Positions 20,740 through 34,199 are shown, numbered from the stretch's first letter. The stretch is DNA of 64,000 nt from Pseudofabraea citricarpa (GCA_029641185.1 JAPWGK010000008.1:1178001-1242000); one strand, 5' to 3'. Translations and numbers: made by a program. Notes: a model not told the origin generated them from the sequence alone.

Positions 20740-23700
20740 ATGACGATTCTAATCTTCTACTTGCTTGGCTTGGCTCCGGGAGTGGCAGGAAGTGGCATGG
20801 ATGTCACAAACAATCTCTTTTCCGACATTGGCCCGTGAGTATATCCTCATTAACAATGTCATTGCTCTTGGTGACGTTCAACCAGGCTCCTGGCTTTGTT
20901 CGGCGAGAAATTTGCCCAGCAGTTCCTCCAAGAGTCACTTACATGGCTCGACCATATCATTTTCGCCATGGCCCCTTTGGGCATCATCACCGCTGTTGTA
21001 GGCGCGATTCGAGTTGGTGGACCGCCTTGGCTGAAGGCTGTCATTGGTCGCGCGCGGGAAAACCGGTCCTCGGTGGAGCTGGAATTCATGTCTTCAACGT
21101 CGCATGAAGTCTGTGAGTTGTGGAATGGAGATGGGATTATTCGCATGACAGGCAAAGGTCTCGTCAAACAGATCATCTATCTTGAAGGATGTGGGAATCC
21201 AGAGACGGAGTGTTTCCTTTTCACACTCACAGAAGCAGAGAAGGAAGGGCAGAAGTATATGAAGAAGGAAGGTGCGAGCAATCTTTTCTGTTGAGTGCGG
21301 CTTGTCCTTGAGCTAACGTTGAGATCTCTCCTTAAAGGTTATAGAGGTGCTCTCTTTAAGCGATTGTTCGCCAAGGAAAAAGTTGCGCCAGCTCATGATG
21401 ACCGACAGGACAGAGCTCCAAATATCTCTCTGAATTTGCATTCGAAGCAAAAAACATGGGAATTGTTAGCTACTGCTGCAGCTGGTGTCGTTCTTCAATC
21501 AGGAGTCCTTGTATTTTCTGGATTTGTTGCCTACAACACTCGATTTGGCGACCGAGTCGGCGGCCGTCCAAGTCCTTATGCATATCCAGTCCTCCTTTCG
21601 GGAACCGTCGCTCTTACTTTTGGGATGTGGATATGTGCGCTTGTTATTGGGGAAAGCACAGAAGAGTTTGAGTGGAGGATGACGCCTGAACCTCATGCTG
21701 GAGACCTAGATAAGTCCGAAAAGGGACATTTACCGCCCAATTCAGAGAAGGCAGTAAAGACTGCTATTACTGCCAAGTCTGCCAAAACCCCCAAGACTGA
21801 TAAACCAACATTTCGGGTCTTTTGGGTTCAGAAGAGGGTATTTGTCGGCGACCAGAGCTTTGATTCCTGCATCCTTATGGCAAAGGGCACGAAGGAGATC
21901 ATCCTCACTTCTTACCGCAATAACGACCCAGTTTCTCCCGAGGAAGCTCAGAATACCGGAAGAACAGAGGGACTAACTGATACTTCGATATCTCATAACA
22001 TTCTTTGCATAATTGGTACATTGTTATCGATAACCGGATTTATCCTTCAGTTTGAGGGATTTCGCGGAATCAGCTGGGCATGTTCAATCGCGCAGCTTGT
22101 TTCTATCATAATAATGGCAGTCTTAAGAGCTACTGTACGTCGGGGTATGTTGGATAGTCCAGCCACGGTGAAGATCACCCCGGAGTATGAGATGGATTGG
22201 CTTTCTCTTAAACTTGGATTCGATGGCGACTACTTGAAGTCTCTCAGCAGCCCACAAAAGCCAAAAAATCCCTGCTTGAGCTACGGAAAGGAATTGAGCA
22301 GCCTAGTTTGCAAAGAGACGCCTAATTCAAGATTTAAACTGCCGGAAGGCCCTTGCTGGAAAGTCTGTAACAAGTTGGGCTCGCCAACACGCGCTGAATG
22401 GTACGAGAGCCCGAAGCATCTAGATCGCAAAAAATCAATTGTCGATTCGGCAAGGCCGTCTCGGCCTGGATACCCTCTTTTGAGAGCTTCATCTGATCAT
22501 TCGCTCAAGAGCCATGAGCCATTGAAAGCCAAAGAGACAGAAGCTGCGGTGAAGGAGCAAGAGAAAAATGATTCCCTACAAGTTCACGCGGTAGTTAATA
22601 TCCGAAAACGACTGGGATATCTCACCACGTGGGAGGCCCCCTCGTCAGTATATGCTGCTTCCATTGCTAAAGCAATCCAGAGCGTCCTGAACTTGACTGG
22701 TTTGGGGGCAAAGACTACCTTTATTTGGTATGTTGACGTTCAGTTCGCGGAGGCCAAGTCGGGGCAAAAGAGGCTTGGCAAGCTCAGACTTGTTGCCAAC
22801 AATAAAGGCACTCAGGAGGAGCCATCATGGACAACACCAAAGGAAGACATCTATGCGATATTGTCGTTATGGATGTATCATTTTAAAGACAAAAATCAAT
22901 GGGGTCCTGAGGAGATTGAGGAGCATCGCTTGCGTTCACTCTTTGAAAAATCTGAACCTACCAGAACGCCATTTCGTCGCGTGCTTGGTCCGGATTCTGA
23001 AGTTCTCAAGGCAGATCTGGCTTGGTGGGCTGGCGAAGTGGTCGTAAATGCTTTACAGACGTTCAGCTGGGAGAAACCCGACACTCTTCTAAGCTTGGGA
23101 TATGGTTATCAAAGTAAGTCTGAGGCAGAAGTGATTGATACTGAGCAAGAAGCTTATCTTTTCAGAGCGTCGGATAGCTCGCGAAGCTGGCAATCCGCCA
23201 ACTTGCTGTGCTATGGTTACGAACGTCTCAATGGAGAGATTTCTGGCACAACACTTTTTTTCGGCTTTTATGTGGGAAATCGCAGACCACATACCAGTTC
23301 TGGAGTCTGCTACTACTGTCGATTTGCAAAGTCAGAGCAAATTCGACCCTCAACTCCCAAAATGGAGTTCTCTGAGACTTGTAAACCAGACGATACAAGA
23401 GATGGCAAAGGCTGTTGAAGGTTCTGCACTGGCCACTCTAGAAGATGCTTACACTCTCATAATTCCACCTCTTAGCGCTGCCAACAAATTGCCCAGCGAG
23501 GCATTGGTGGAAATGGTTCGCCAAAAAGCGATAGAGAACCACCAAGACTACCAACTGGACAAGGCGTATGAATTGTATCTTCAGCTACTCATCTTATGCG
23601 ATGACAAATTGCTGTTGAATGAGAAGTTTGTCTATAAATCTGTCGCTACCGCCGTTGATTTCTTGATGACTACCGACTCTGTGACGGTGACGGATGAAGG

Positions 23701-26700
23701 AGTAGCGGGAGACAGTGACCCACAACTAAGAGAAGCCAAATCCGCCTTGATCAATAAAATAACAACAACGAACCTGAAAACAATCAGCATCAAGCTCATA
23801 GATCTGTTCAAGAAGCAAAAGCGCCACAATGGCTATAAATCAATGCTCCCTTCGAAAGATGAAGATGAGAAAGACGATCAAATGGAACAGACCTCACAGA
23901 AACCAAAAAAGAAGGACATTCGGCCTGCACAAGCTTTCGGTACGGAGTTCGGATACACAGCGCTTCACAACGATATTTTTTCGACGAAAAGCAATGTGGA
24001 CAGGGACTGTGAGAGTTGGAGATACCTGAAAACAACAGACATACTTGGGTGGACTCCGCTTCATTATGCCGTAATTTACCGCCCCGAAGTTGCATTGGCA
24101 ATGCTTTCAGAGGACAGTGCCTTAGCTAGGAGACCGAACTTGGCCGGCTGGACCCCTTTACATTATACGGTCATGAACCACAGTGATGATGGGAAAACCC
24201 CAGCGACCACGGACTCCAACATAGATGACATAAAATTGAAGTTGGTGGCTCAGCTATTGAAGGCATACGGCGGGGCAGATTTAGGAATTGATGGGATACT
24301 CCCATTGCATTTGGCAGCAGCATCTGGAAACGAGAAAGTCGTGACTGCACTGCTTAACAGCCCACTTCACAGAAAAAAAATCAGTGCAGAAAATTATTGG
24401 GGCATGACACCTTTGCATTTTGCTGCGATTAAAGGGAAAGATAAGATCGTAAAGCTACTCCTTGATCGAGCAGCCAAAATCAATGCGCAGGATAAGTTTG
24501 ATAGGACTGCACTTCATCTCGCGGTGGAGAAAATCCAGGCTACAGTCGTCACAAGCCTTCTCGAAAGAGATGATGAAAATGTCAACAAAATGAAGGACAA
24601 GAGCGGCAGAACAGCACTGCAGATAGCAGCGGCAATGGAGCGCGATGTGAACGACAAATTGGTAAAAGCGAAAGCTAATAAAGCCAGCTTGATGAATAAG
24701 TGGAAAAAGGAAAATTCGTTGAAAAAGCCTATTGATGACAATACGCCCGTTAGTGGAAAGGGGGATGCAAAGAATGCCGAGATTGCTGCTAGTGGCCGAG
24801 TAGGCATACTAAGCACCTCAAAGCTCGGAGATGGCATTATCAATGATGCAGCTCCTGTTAAAATTGATGAGCTACCGGAGAAAGAAAGAAATACCGATGT
24901 AGAGGTACAAAAAGGCGAATCATCAAAAGCCCCGAACAAAGCAGCAAAACCTAAGGAGAGGAAGAGCAGGCAGAAGCTCTCCAAAAACTTGGAAGATTTG
25001 GAGACAACATTTGAGCAGCTTTCGAAAGAATCGAAAAATTTACAGAAAATAATAGAAAAGCTGCTGAGCAAGGAAGATCTGGCAGCGGAGGGTGGTAAGC
25101 TGCTTCTGTGGGCGGCCAGAGAAAGACTTAACACCACATTCAAGTTTTTGATAAGTAAACGAGAAGTGGAGCATGATAAGAAGGATCCTTATACTGGACA
25201 ATCTGCTTTGCATTTTGCAGCGAAAGTTGGATCTGAGGGGATGGTTCAACTTCTTCTACATAAGTGGACACCGAAGATGGTCAACGCGAGAGATTGCACT
25301 GGGACAACTGTGCTGATCCTTGCTGCCATAAGTGGATATAGCAAGATTGTCGACCTTCTCCTTGATGCAGGAGCCGACCAAATGATATTGGATGACGAAG
25401 AGAGACTGGCTATTTCATGGGCCGTGGAAAAAGGTCAAGTCGCCATTGTGAAACGGCTTCTTGATAGCGATAATGCTTTTTGTATGAATCCAAACGCTGT
25501 TGACGGCAATCCGCCTCGATTGCTCTTAGCTCGAGCAGCTGAAAAGGGCAACTTAGCCATGGTTAAATTGCTTTTCAGCAAAGGGGCGAAGTTGGACCAG
25601 AAGAACAGCCGGGACCACTCTCCAATGTATTGGGCTGTCTCGTCAGGTCATCCAGACATTGTCGAATTATTTCTCAAGACAACACCAAAACCAGATGTTG
25701 ATGAGCTTAATGAAATATCCAACCCGCCCTCCACCCTTCTTGCAGTAGCTATAGATGCGGACCAACTGAATATCACGAAGCAACTCTTGAAAGCCGGGGC
25801 GGATGTTAGGAAAAAAAGTGGCAAATACCAGCAAACCCCGTTGTCTTTCGCAGTAAATTCGAATAGGCTGATGTTTGTCACCCTACTACTTGACAATCCT
25901 GACAATCCAGATCACTATGCCGATACCGAAGAAGTAGATCGAGATGGTTGGACACCTTTGTTATTTGCTATATGCGGCGGGCATCGGGAGACTGTCAAGC
26001 TGCTCATCTCAAAAGGTTCTTGTGCAAGGATCAGTAATAACGGAGAGAAAAGCGATCTTTCTCTTGCTATTGATTATGGTGACGATGAAATGGTGTCTGA
26101 AGTACTCAAGAATCGTCGTGGAAAACGGTCACAACCACATTTGGACAAAGCAATATTGTGGGCAGCGGAGAGAGGAAACAACGAGCTTGTGGAGCTGCTC
26201 TTGGATAAAAATGCTAGCCCAGATGCGAAATGTATCCGTAGATCCACACCTCTGTTAAAGGCAGCCAAAGGAGGGCACGTGGATACGGTTCGACTGCTGT
26301 TGAAATGGAAAGCAGATGCCAATCTGTCAAATGAGAAAGGCGAGACACCGCTCTATTGGGCATCGTACAATGGGTTCGAAGACATCGTGGTTGCACTGCT
26401 GGAGAAATTTGAAGGAAAAACGCGCGCGGATCCCAACATTCGTACCGCGTCCAACTCAACAGCGTTACTGGCCGCAGCCGAACAAGGGCAAGAAGCTGTA
26501 GCCGATATGCTATTGAAAGCAGGGGCAAAGATTAATGTGAACAACGATAGGAACGAGACTCCACTCTACTGGGCATGTTCGAATGGGCTGCTTTCAATGG
26601 TACAGACTTTTTTGGAACTTGAAGCTGAGCCCAATATCGTATCCAACCATGACTCTACTCCTTTGCTGCAGGCCATTGAGTCCGAAAACACGGCAATAGT

Positions 26701-28662
26701 AGAGCTACTGCTAAACAAAAAAGCAAATTTTGCAGTTGCAAATCCCAAGGTCTGCTCTGCTCTAATTCTTGCAAGCTCGATGGGCGAAACAGAGGTAGTG
26801 AGAAAACTACTTGCTCTGGGCGCAGATATCAAGGTGCAAGATCAGGACTTGAACACGCCTCTACACCAAGCCGCGCTCAATGGCCAGCTGGAGGTGTTAA
26901 TCTTACTTCTTGACTTAGGAGCAGATCCAGAAGCAAAGAATAAGAATCTGAAATCTCCATTGCATTATGCAGCCGAGGCTGGACATGTGGAAATCGCGGA
27001 ATATCTTCTGACAAAAACCAACCGACTAGACGAGGAAGACGAGAACGGTAGAACACCGCTATCACTGGCAAGTGAAGGTGGGCATGATGACGTAATAGAA
27101 CTTCTCTGCAGCAAGAAGGCTCGTCCTAACTCCAAAGACAAGAACTTAAAATCACCGATATCATGGGCAGCAAATGAAGGCGAAGAGGCTACCGTGAAGC
27201 TTCTTGCCAAGTGGGGGGCTGAAATTGAATCTAAAGATATCGATAAACGCACTCCCCTATCGTGGGCAGTATCACAAGAGAACATTGCAGCTGCGAATGT
27301 GCTACTCGCAATGGGAGCAGAGGTAAATTGCAAAGATAGTAAGGGGCGAACTCCACTGTCGTGGGCTGCATCTGGTTATCAGGATTATATGGCGAAGAGA
27401 CTCCTGGAAGCGGAGGCTGATGTTATGTCTTTGGATAATGATGGCCGTAATCCACTTTCATGGGCTGTATCAGAGAGAAATGAAGAGATGGTGAGATTAC
27501 TCCTTCAACATAAATCGAATGACCAGATCGCTGCCCAAGAACATCCCGAAAGCGGAGGCCAAACTGTGCTGCATCGTGCAGTCGAGACTGGAGACGTTGA
27601 TATAGTTGGACTGATTCTGAAGGCGAAACCAAACGTGAATAAGGCGGATAACATCAAGGAGACGCCGCTCGGGCTGGCTGCACGGAATCCCAATCAAGAT
27701 GTGATCTTCCAACTTCTCGAAGCCGACGCTGTCCCCAATGTTCAGGACAGTCTTGGAAGAACTCCTTTTTTCTCAGCTATATGCCTGGAGCATGACTTGG
27801 CTGCTCTGGAGATGTTAGACAAAGACCTCGATACAGAGAAACATCCTCACTTCTCTAGGACTCCTCTTCAAGAAGCCATATGGCAATATTCCTATGATAT
27901 TGTGGATAAGCTATTGACACGTGGTGCTAATGTTGCTAGTAAGGATACCCAGGGAAGAGATGCCTTCCACGTGGCAGCGGCAAGGGGCATGGACCACTTG
28001 CAACTTTTAGTTGATAAAGGACTTGATAGAAAAGCCCAGTTCCCAATCACATATGACCTACAACACCGACACGCACTTCACCATGCGGCATGTAGTCAAA
28101 AGATTTCCGTGGTTAACTACCTACTCGATAGATATAAAAGACCAACTGAAACTACAGCTTCAAAGAGCCAACCAGACCACGAGTGGAGAAAAATATTGGG
28201 TCCTGATAATGACGGATGGACCCCTCTACACTGGGCTGCAAAAGCTGGGGATATAGATGTTGTTCAAAGATTCCTAGATATTGGCGCAGATGCCACCTTG
28301 AAAGAGAATTTGAACAAGTGGACTCCAGTGCAAATTGCACAGTTTCATGAACAAAATTCTGTCGTAGTAAATCTCAGACAACATTTAGAGAGTCTTGGGG
28401 TTGAGTCTAGTAATGAAGAAGTCATACTTCCAGGCAAGGTTGATGATACAAGGGAGTGTGATGGATGCGGTATCTATGTGAGTAAAGTACTCAAAGTCAG
28501 AAGATAGTATAACTGACATCTAAGCAGCCTATTTACGGTATTTTATATTCTTGTACTATTTGCGAGAATTTCGATTTCTGTTACAAGTGTAAATACAGCT
28601 CGGATAAAACTCATCCAGATCACAAATTTAAGCAGGAACCCGAACCTGAGGAGGAAAGTTAG
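20740..28662 (+). CDS. Giant membrane-ankyrin protein with C-terminal ZZ zinc finger
   Basis: Five exons (20740-20834, 20886-21271, 21338-23113, 23166-28477, 28528-28662) sum to 7,704 nt, exactly 2,567 codons plus stop. The introns are 50-66 bp. After a hydrophobic leader (residues 1-18), membrane spans lie at about 55-77, 202-224, 243-265, 380-398 and 404-424. The first lies in a family-typical block (LLALFGEKFAQQFL, DHIIFAMAPLGIITAVVGAI). From about 1015 to 2495 come some 39 ankyrin repeats (TPLHxAA…VxxLLxxGA), interrupted at about 1244-1394 by a charged linker with a coiled coil. The last exon completes a ZZ-type finger (about 2517-2556). It runs CDGCGIY, then SCTICENFDFCYKCK, then a His pair in THPDH. 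Related 'ankyrin repeat proteins' are common in filamentous ascomycetes and their function is unknown. The layout suggests a membrane sensor or scaffold. Confidence 0.9.
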
Positions 28663-31166
28663 CTGTAAGAGTGTGTTGCTTTATTGGATATCAGTCTTTT
28701 GAATTCTACAGGGACCTTCGACTTGAGCCAAGGCTGTTTTTAAACTTTCTACCTATTGAAAGATAAAAAAGAAATTGATGCGTTTGATATGCTTCTAAGT
28801 TCCATAGCGGCGCTTGACAAGCTAACTTCTACGTCCGAATCGCCCTGGTTAAGATAACGGTGTAGTGGTCTCCTTTATGGGCAATGGAAGGAATACCGAC
28901 ATTGTCCATGTAGCTGCCTTAAAACCATTAGCTTTAGATGCCGAGAAGCACTCGGTAGCTGAGGGAGTTTCATGTTAGTTGCTCGACTTTCAAAGAAAAT
29001 GGCACTGGAATTTGGAGATAGGATTGGCTAGATAGAGAAAGGGGATAAAGAAATGGGAAGTATATCTGCCAAGTTGCGATAAGAATAAAGGTAGAAGTAT
29101 CTACTACCTTGGCAACAAAAGGCGTAAGCTTTTCGAGTTGAGTATTCGTGAACGCGGATCAGCCGACAGGTTATAGGCGAGGACCGTATGTAAGTACCGC
29201 GCAATTCCAGTGTTCATAGACTACAGCACCTCGGAATAAGCCCCTAACTGATCCTTTTGCCAGTATTGTTTGGGTATCAGTGCTGATTCCTGCCTTGCCG
29301 GGATCTTCATGGATCTCTTAAAGCTACTGCATGTCTCTCCCTTCAACCAGCTGATCCTCCGTCAGTACAGCTTAGGTGCCAACATCGGTGCAGCACTGCC
29401 TTGCTAGGATTTGTATGAATCTCCCAAACCTTAATGAATCCATCTCGTAGCAGTCAGCAGGTACAGTAGCCAACGAACTTTCTCCGTCGCCGAGATGAGT
29501 CTGTCTGTCCACGAAGCACGCCTGCTCCCCTTAAGCTGCGGAGGGCGTGCCAATGCGGCATGCCAATGTGGCCTGATCCTGCACGGCGCCTTGTTGATCA
29601 GAAACACCGAGGCGTTGTATTCGCCGTGCTTACTGTAGCTGTCGGTATATGTGAATAGGTTACAGGTGACATGTATGCACAATAGGGACAAGCTCTATAG
29701 GCTACAGTAATATAAGGCTCCTTTGGGGCCACACCTGAATACGATCATCGATTATTATAACACTAGAATTGTAGTACGTGATCGCAACCCCTATGATACT
29801 AACAGTAGCTTTGCTCCTGGGAAGACTGTGCCTCGTCTCGTATGAAATAGTAGAATGTAGAAGGAGCTGGGAGCCTAAACGCTGACGGACGTTGGACTCG
29901 TAGCACCGTTTTTTGGTACCTTTCTAAAGAACTATGTAAAGCTCTGGTAATACGCTCAGAATATTGAAGTCGTAAACTCGTATGCGAGCTGGATTGTTTG
30001 AGGGGAGTTGAGGAGAGTTGAGGAGAATTGAGAGGGGCATTAGGCGAGGCCCCTTCGGGTAAAAGGGGGCCTAAATCGGCTCCGACAAGGACCTTTAATA
30101 AATGTGAAAACTTTATATAGAGATAACATAGAAACTATATCCCATCCACTCATCTTCGACTCACCGTTACTCGGCATGACTCACCTAAATTTGCCAGTAA
30201 AGCAGCTCTGCTCTCCTTTCCGAACAGCAACGGATTTTCTTTATGTTAGGATTGGCATATGATAATGAGCTGTTATCACCCATGTATATAGTGCCGGTGC
30301 CATCCTGATAAATATGATGGGTTTTTTCTCGACCATTTAACGGCTTGATTCTTGCCCTCAAAATGAACGCTTTGTCGTTCTTGTTGTGCGGAGATTAGTG
30401 AATTAGATCTTTGCCTTTTCGGTGACTGTTTTGCGTTAACTTCTTTCAGCCAAGGACAAATGTGAGAGGATCCAAACAGAATTTTAACGCTCCCATCTCC
30501 CCAACTTTCTAGATTCGAGTATTAGCTAGTTGCATTCCGTCATCTGATATAGAAACAAACATACCTTAGCAGCTCCATTTTGAGAGTATGTATATGTTGC
30601 ATCCTGCCAAGGCTCCAGAAGCTGACTCTTATCATAACCAAGCTAATTAAGAAACCAACGTGCTGATGATTTGATGTCACGGGAAAACATTGAGACTTAT
30701 TGCTGGACGAGCTGAGGAATGGGTGAATAATCTTTGGGAGAAAAGATAGGAGGAGACGAATCTAGAGGAGATTCGTTCTTACATAGCCGGTGTATGGATT
30801 TCACAGCTGCACCAAGTACGTACCTATCTTCCGTAGAGTATGGCCTGCCATGTTTGAGCCAGAGCCAAATATACTTTACCGCACCTTACTTAATGTACTA
30901 GAGAGCCTAGAAGTTAGTCACTTACAAAAACGTTTGTAGGTAATGGGAAGCAACTAATTATTCAACTACTTGGATGTATATAGACTGCTTTCACTGAGCA
31001 CCACGTTATTGTGCTAGCAGTGACGTCGCCTGCTGCAGCAAACAAACGCTCCTACTACTTACCAACACGACATAATACACATCTAAATTGATGTCTGCCC
31101 CATCCAATTCACCTCCATCGCCATACATCTAAAGCTCTGGACACATCAACGAGCTCAACCCGAACC
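28663..31166. other. Gene-free stretch of 2.5 kb
   Basis: No supported gene. Open frames such as 29431-29691 lack motifs or splice partners. A short GTTGAGGAGA-type tandem tract lies at about 30001-30035, next to the GC-rich hairpin described separately. The last few hundred bases are the promoter of the kinase gene. Confidence 0.6.
30047..30072. repeat. GC-rich inverted repeat (hairpin)
   Basis: AGGCCCC (30047-30053) and GGGGCCT (30066-30072) can pair across a 12-nt loop. It follows a GAGGAGAGTT-type tandem tract. It could be the end of a decayed mobile element. Confidence 0.6.
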
Positions 31167-32652
31167 ATGGCTAGCAGCATTCTCCGATGGCTCTCCAAGT
31201 TTGGTCGTAGAAGTCCGTCTCCTCTGAGAAATTTCCCAAAAGTCAATTTCGATGTCATAGATAGTGCGCAAAAGATCGAGGAAGAAACGATCCCGGGTTA
31301 TGTGGCTGCCCGCTATTACCCAGTCAATATTGGTGAGGTGTTTGCTTCACGATATCAAGTCGTGGGGAAGCTTGGCTTCGGAACCTTTTCCACTGTCTGG
31401 CTGGCACGAGATCTCAAGTATGTTATGAAAAGAGCCTCTTTCTACCGGAAAGCTGCTGACCAATACAAAGCCAACATCGTCATGTCACACTGAAAGTATT
31501 TATCCATTCCAAGGCTATCGGCAGCGAAGCCGACAATGAGCTCATAATGTGCGAGAAACTAGGTCAAGGTAGTAGATTGCATCCTGGGCGCGCCTCGGTG
31601 CGAACAGTCCTTGACGCTTTCAAGGTGTCTGGGCCTGATGGAGAACATCAGTGTTTAATACATGAGCCACTATGGGAAAGCGTACGCACGTTTCTCGCTC
31701 GCAATCCCGTAGGCAGACTTCCAGAAGTGATTCTACAAGGCGTCTTGAGGCGAGTACTTGAAGCTCTAGACTATTCTCACATAGAGTGCCATATCATTCA
31801 CACAGGTAAGCTTCGTAAAAGAAACATCAATTGAACATTGGGGACTAATACTTCTCCATAGATATCAAAGCCGACAACATTCTGTTCGAGATTGACGACG
31901 CGGCCGTCTTCGAAGCTTTTGAACGAATGGAATTGGAGGATCCATGTCCTCGAAAGATTGAAGGCGATCGAACCATCTACACTTCTCGCGAATTACAAAT
32001 ACCTAGGCGCATTGGAAAGCCAGTCTTGTGTGACTTTGGCGTAGCAGTATCAGGGCAGGTGGCACATGATGAAGATGTCCAGCCAGATATCTACAGAGCG
32101 CCTGAAGTTATGTTAAAAGTACCCTGGGATTACAAGATTGATATTTGGAATGTCGGAGCTATGGTAAGCGTCTGCATGATCAAAACCCCATCCAAGAATA
32201 ATACAAGTTGCTAACGATGTTCTTACTTGTAGATATGGGATATTTTTGAAGACAAGCATTTGTTCCATGGCATAGATCCAGAACATGAAACGTACCGCAC
32301 TCGTGCTCATCTAGCCGAAGTCGTTGCGCTTCTAGGGCCACCACCGCTGGATTTTCTTCAGCGGGGCAAGCTGAGCTCTAAGTTCTTCGATGAACAAGGT
32401 GAGTCTCTCAAGCCAGCCCACGTGCTACCATTCTTATTTATCAACTAACGAAATCCTCCACAAGGAAATTTTCAAGGCGGTATAGACCTCCCAGCACCAA
32501 CTTCATTAGAGGATTCCGAAGAAAATTTAGGCGGGGAAAATAAGAAGATGTTTCTCCAATTTGTGAAGTCAATGTTGGCATGGGCCCCGGAAGACCGAAA
32601 GACTGCGAAGGAGTTGCTGAAGGACCCATGGCTTAATAAGATATATAAGTAG
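31167..32652 (+). CDS. SRPK-like serine/threonine protein kinase
   Basis: Five exons (31167-31417, 31471-31805, 31862-32163, 32233-32398, 32465-32652) give 413 aa, all joining in frame. The glycine loop is [16 protein letters not shown] (residues 67-82), and the ATP lysine is Lys92 (VTLKVF). The catalytic loop is [11 protein letters not shown] with Asp196, and DFG is at 253-255 ([10 protein letters not shown]). The APE segment is YRAPEVML, followed by [15 protein letters not shown] in place of HRD and the DFGxA…YRAPE spacing match the SR-protein kinase (SRPK) branch of CMGC kinases, many of which are expanded accessory copies in fungi. There is only a short insert between the lobes rather than the long spacer of true SRPKs. 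All catalytic residues are present, so it is probably active. Confidence 0.88.
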
Positions 32653-33191
32653 TTGATTCTAGGAGCCTCCTCTAACCACAGAACTGTATACCATCGTTCG
32701 CAGGTCAGCGAGCTACTGCTAAGCCATCTTAATTTCGAAGATCTCTCAAGAATTCCACATGGTGTCTTGGAAATGTGAATTTGAAACATTGTTTGAACTG
32801 AGTTTTACGCATTCTGTACCTGGGTAAGTGAGCAATTATTACCATCTTACTTCTCACTTAGCAAGCACTACTAGCAATCGCCATACTTCTGCTACTTGAA
32901 GTTAGTCTAGCGCATTTCAACATGCTTTCTACCAAGTGAATCTGCAACACCAACCTACCCCCAAGGAAGCAAAGTCCTCCGGGGTCCAAAATAAAAATTT
33001 AAGCGATCGCCTATCAGCGGACGGCGGCTGCCTGGTAGCAAACCAACAAACCCGCTCAAAACGTCTAGGCTACCATACACACATGGCCCTCGAATCAAGA
33101 AGGTAATTAGAGATAACAGGGAAAAAATCAACTATAAAAAGAACTCGTTACCCTCTCTTTGCCCCTCCTCAAAAAGTATCCACAATCCACA
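32653..33191. other. Intergenic
   Basis: No gene is seen; promoter of the F-box-like gene. The sequence just upstream of its ATG is rich in CT and CA. Confidence 0.6.
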
Positions 33192-33995
33192 ATGCCAAAC
33201 ACAACAGCCACACAAACCGTGCTACAAGCCCCCTCCCTCCTAATCTCAATCCTCTCCTTCCTTCCGATAGAAGACCTCCTCACATCGGCACAGCGCGTGA
33301 ACAGCCAGTGGCGAAGTGTCATTTCGACCTCAAGCGTGCTACAACAAGCCATATTCTTCAAACCTCGGGGAAGGGGAACTGAAAACGAGCAAGGGCAGAT
33401 CCCAGCCATGAATCCGCTGCTACAGAAAGTATTCAAGCCATGGTTCAGAGTCGTAGGTCGGCGGATCAAGGAGCAGGCCGATTACGCCAACGATCTGTCG
33501 TTCTCGCTGTGTGGCCTAGGAGAGAGTGCGATGCGCGCTGATGCGTCGTGGCGGAAGATGCTACCCGTACAGCCTCCCGCGACAGTCCTGCGCATCGTCA
33601 AGTTCAATCCGACAGGACTCTTAGCGAAAGCCGGCACGCCACCAGGTGAAGTCTGTGAGCTGGCTTTCGAGGGTGGAGTGAGGATGGGGTTGCTGTATGA
33701 TCTTGCGTGGGAGACGGCTAGCAAGCCGCTTGGGTCGTTTGCGTATCTTTGGCATATGATTCGTCTGGATGAGCCGAAGATGGAAAGGCGGTTTAAAGAG
33801 TGTGATGAAGTCACGCTGATCATGGATCTGTCTATGCCCTTGGCAGGCTCGTTGAATTTCATGAAGCCGGAGAATAAGAGTTCAGCTTATGAGGAAGTCG
33901 AGCTTAACTTTGAGGCTGTAGATACAAGAAAGCTTGCCCATTTGGCACAGATGTGTGTTAGTGGTTGTAAAGAAGGGCATCATCTAGATAGTTGA
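33192..33995 (+). CDS. F-box-like protein
   Basis: Single exon, 267 aa. Residues about 10-55 read LQAPSLLISILSFLPIEDLL then TSAQRVNSQWRSVIS. This is the F-box pattern (two short helices, a 'LP.eDLL' turn and a W near the end), a domain that docks on Skp1 of SCF ubiquitin ligases. The rest has no LRR, WD40 or Kelch repeats. It contains an IVKFNPTGLL segment and a C-terminal half without recognisable fold, so the target is unknown. The ATG at 33192 is the first in frame; upstream codons lack ATG. The gene ends 204 bp before the 3' end of the minus-strand dioxygenase-like gene A (tail to tail). Confidence 0.75.
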   Translation: MPNTTATQTVLQAPSLLISILSFLPIEDLLTSAQRVNSQWRSVISTSSVLQQAIFFKPRGRGTENEQGQIPAMNPLLQKVFKPWFRVVGRRIKEQADYANDLSFSLCGLGESAMRADASWRKMLPVQPPATVLRIVKFNPTGLLAKAGTPPGEVCELAFEGGVRMGLLYDLAWETASKPLGSFAYLWHMIRLDEPKMERRFKECDEVTLIMDLSMPLAGSLNFMKPENKSSAYEEVELNFEAVDTRKLAHLAQMCVSGCKEGHHLDS

Positions 33996-34199
33996 CGGTA
34001 CGGATTTGACTGGCATTTTTATTTTCGAATAAGAAAGAGTAAACATACATGCCCAGACGATCAGAACTGTTAACAATCATGGCTACTTAAATCGGCATTT
34101 CCATTTTTTTTTTCTTTTTTTCTTTTTCTTTTCTGCACAAATCCTTTGACGAAACAAGTGAAAACACAAGGAGAGAACAATCACACACTACCCAATTGC

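Noticed and set aside
24514..25143. 209-codon minus-strand open frame inside the ankyrin gene
   Set aside because: Ser/Phe/Leu-rich shadow of a charged linker in a well-supported plus-strand exon.
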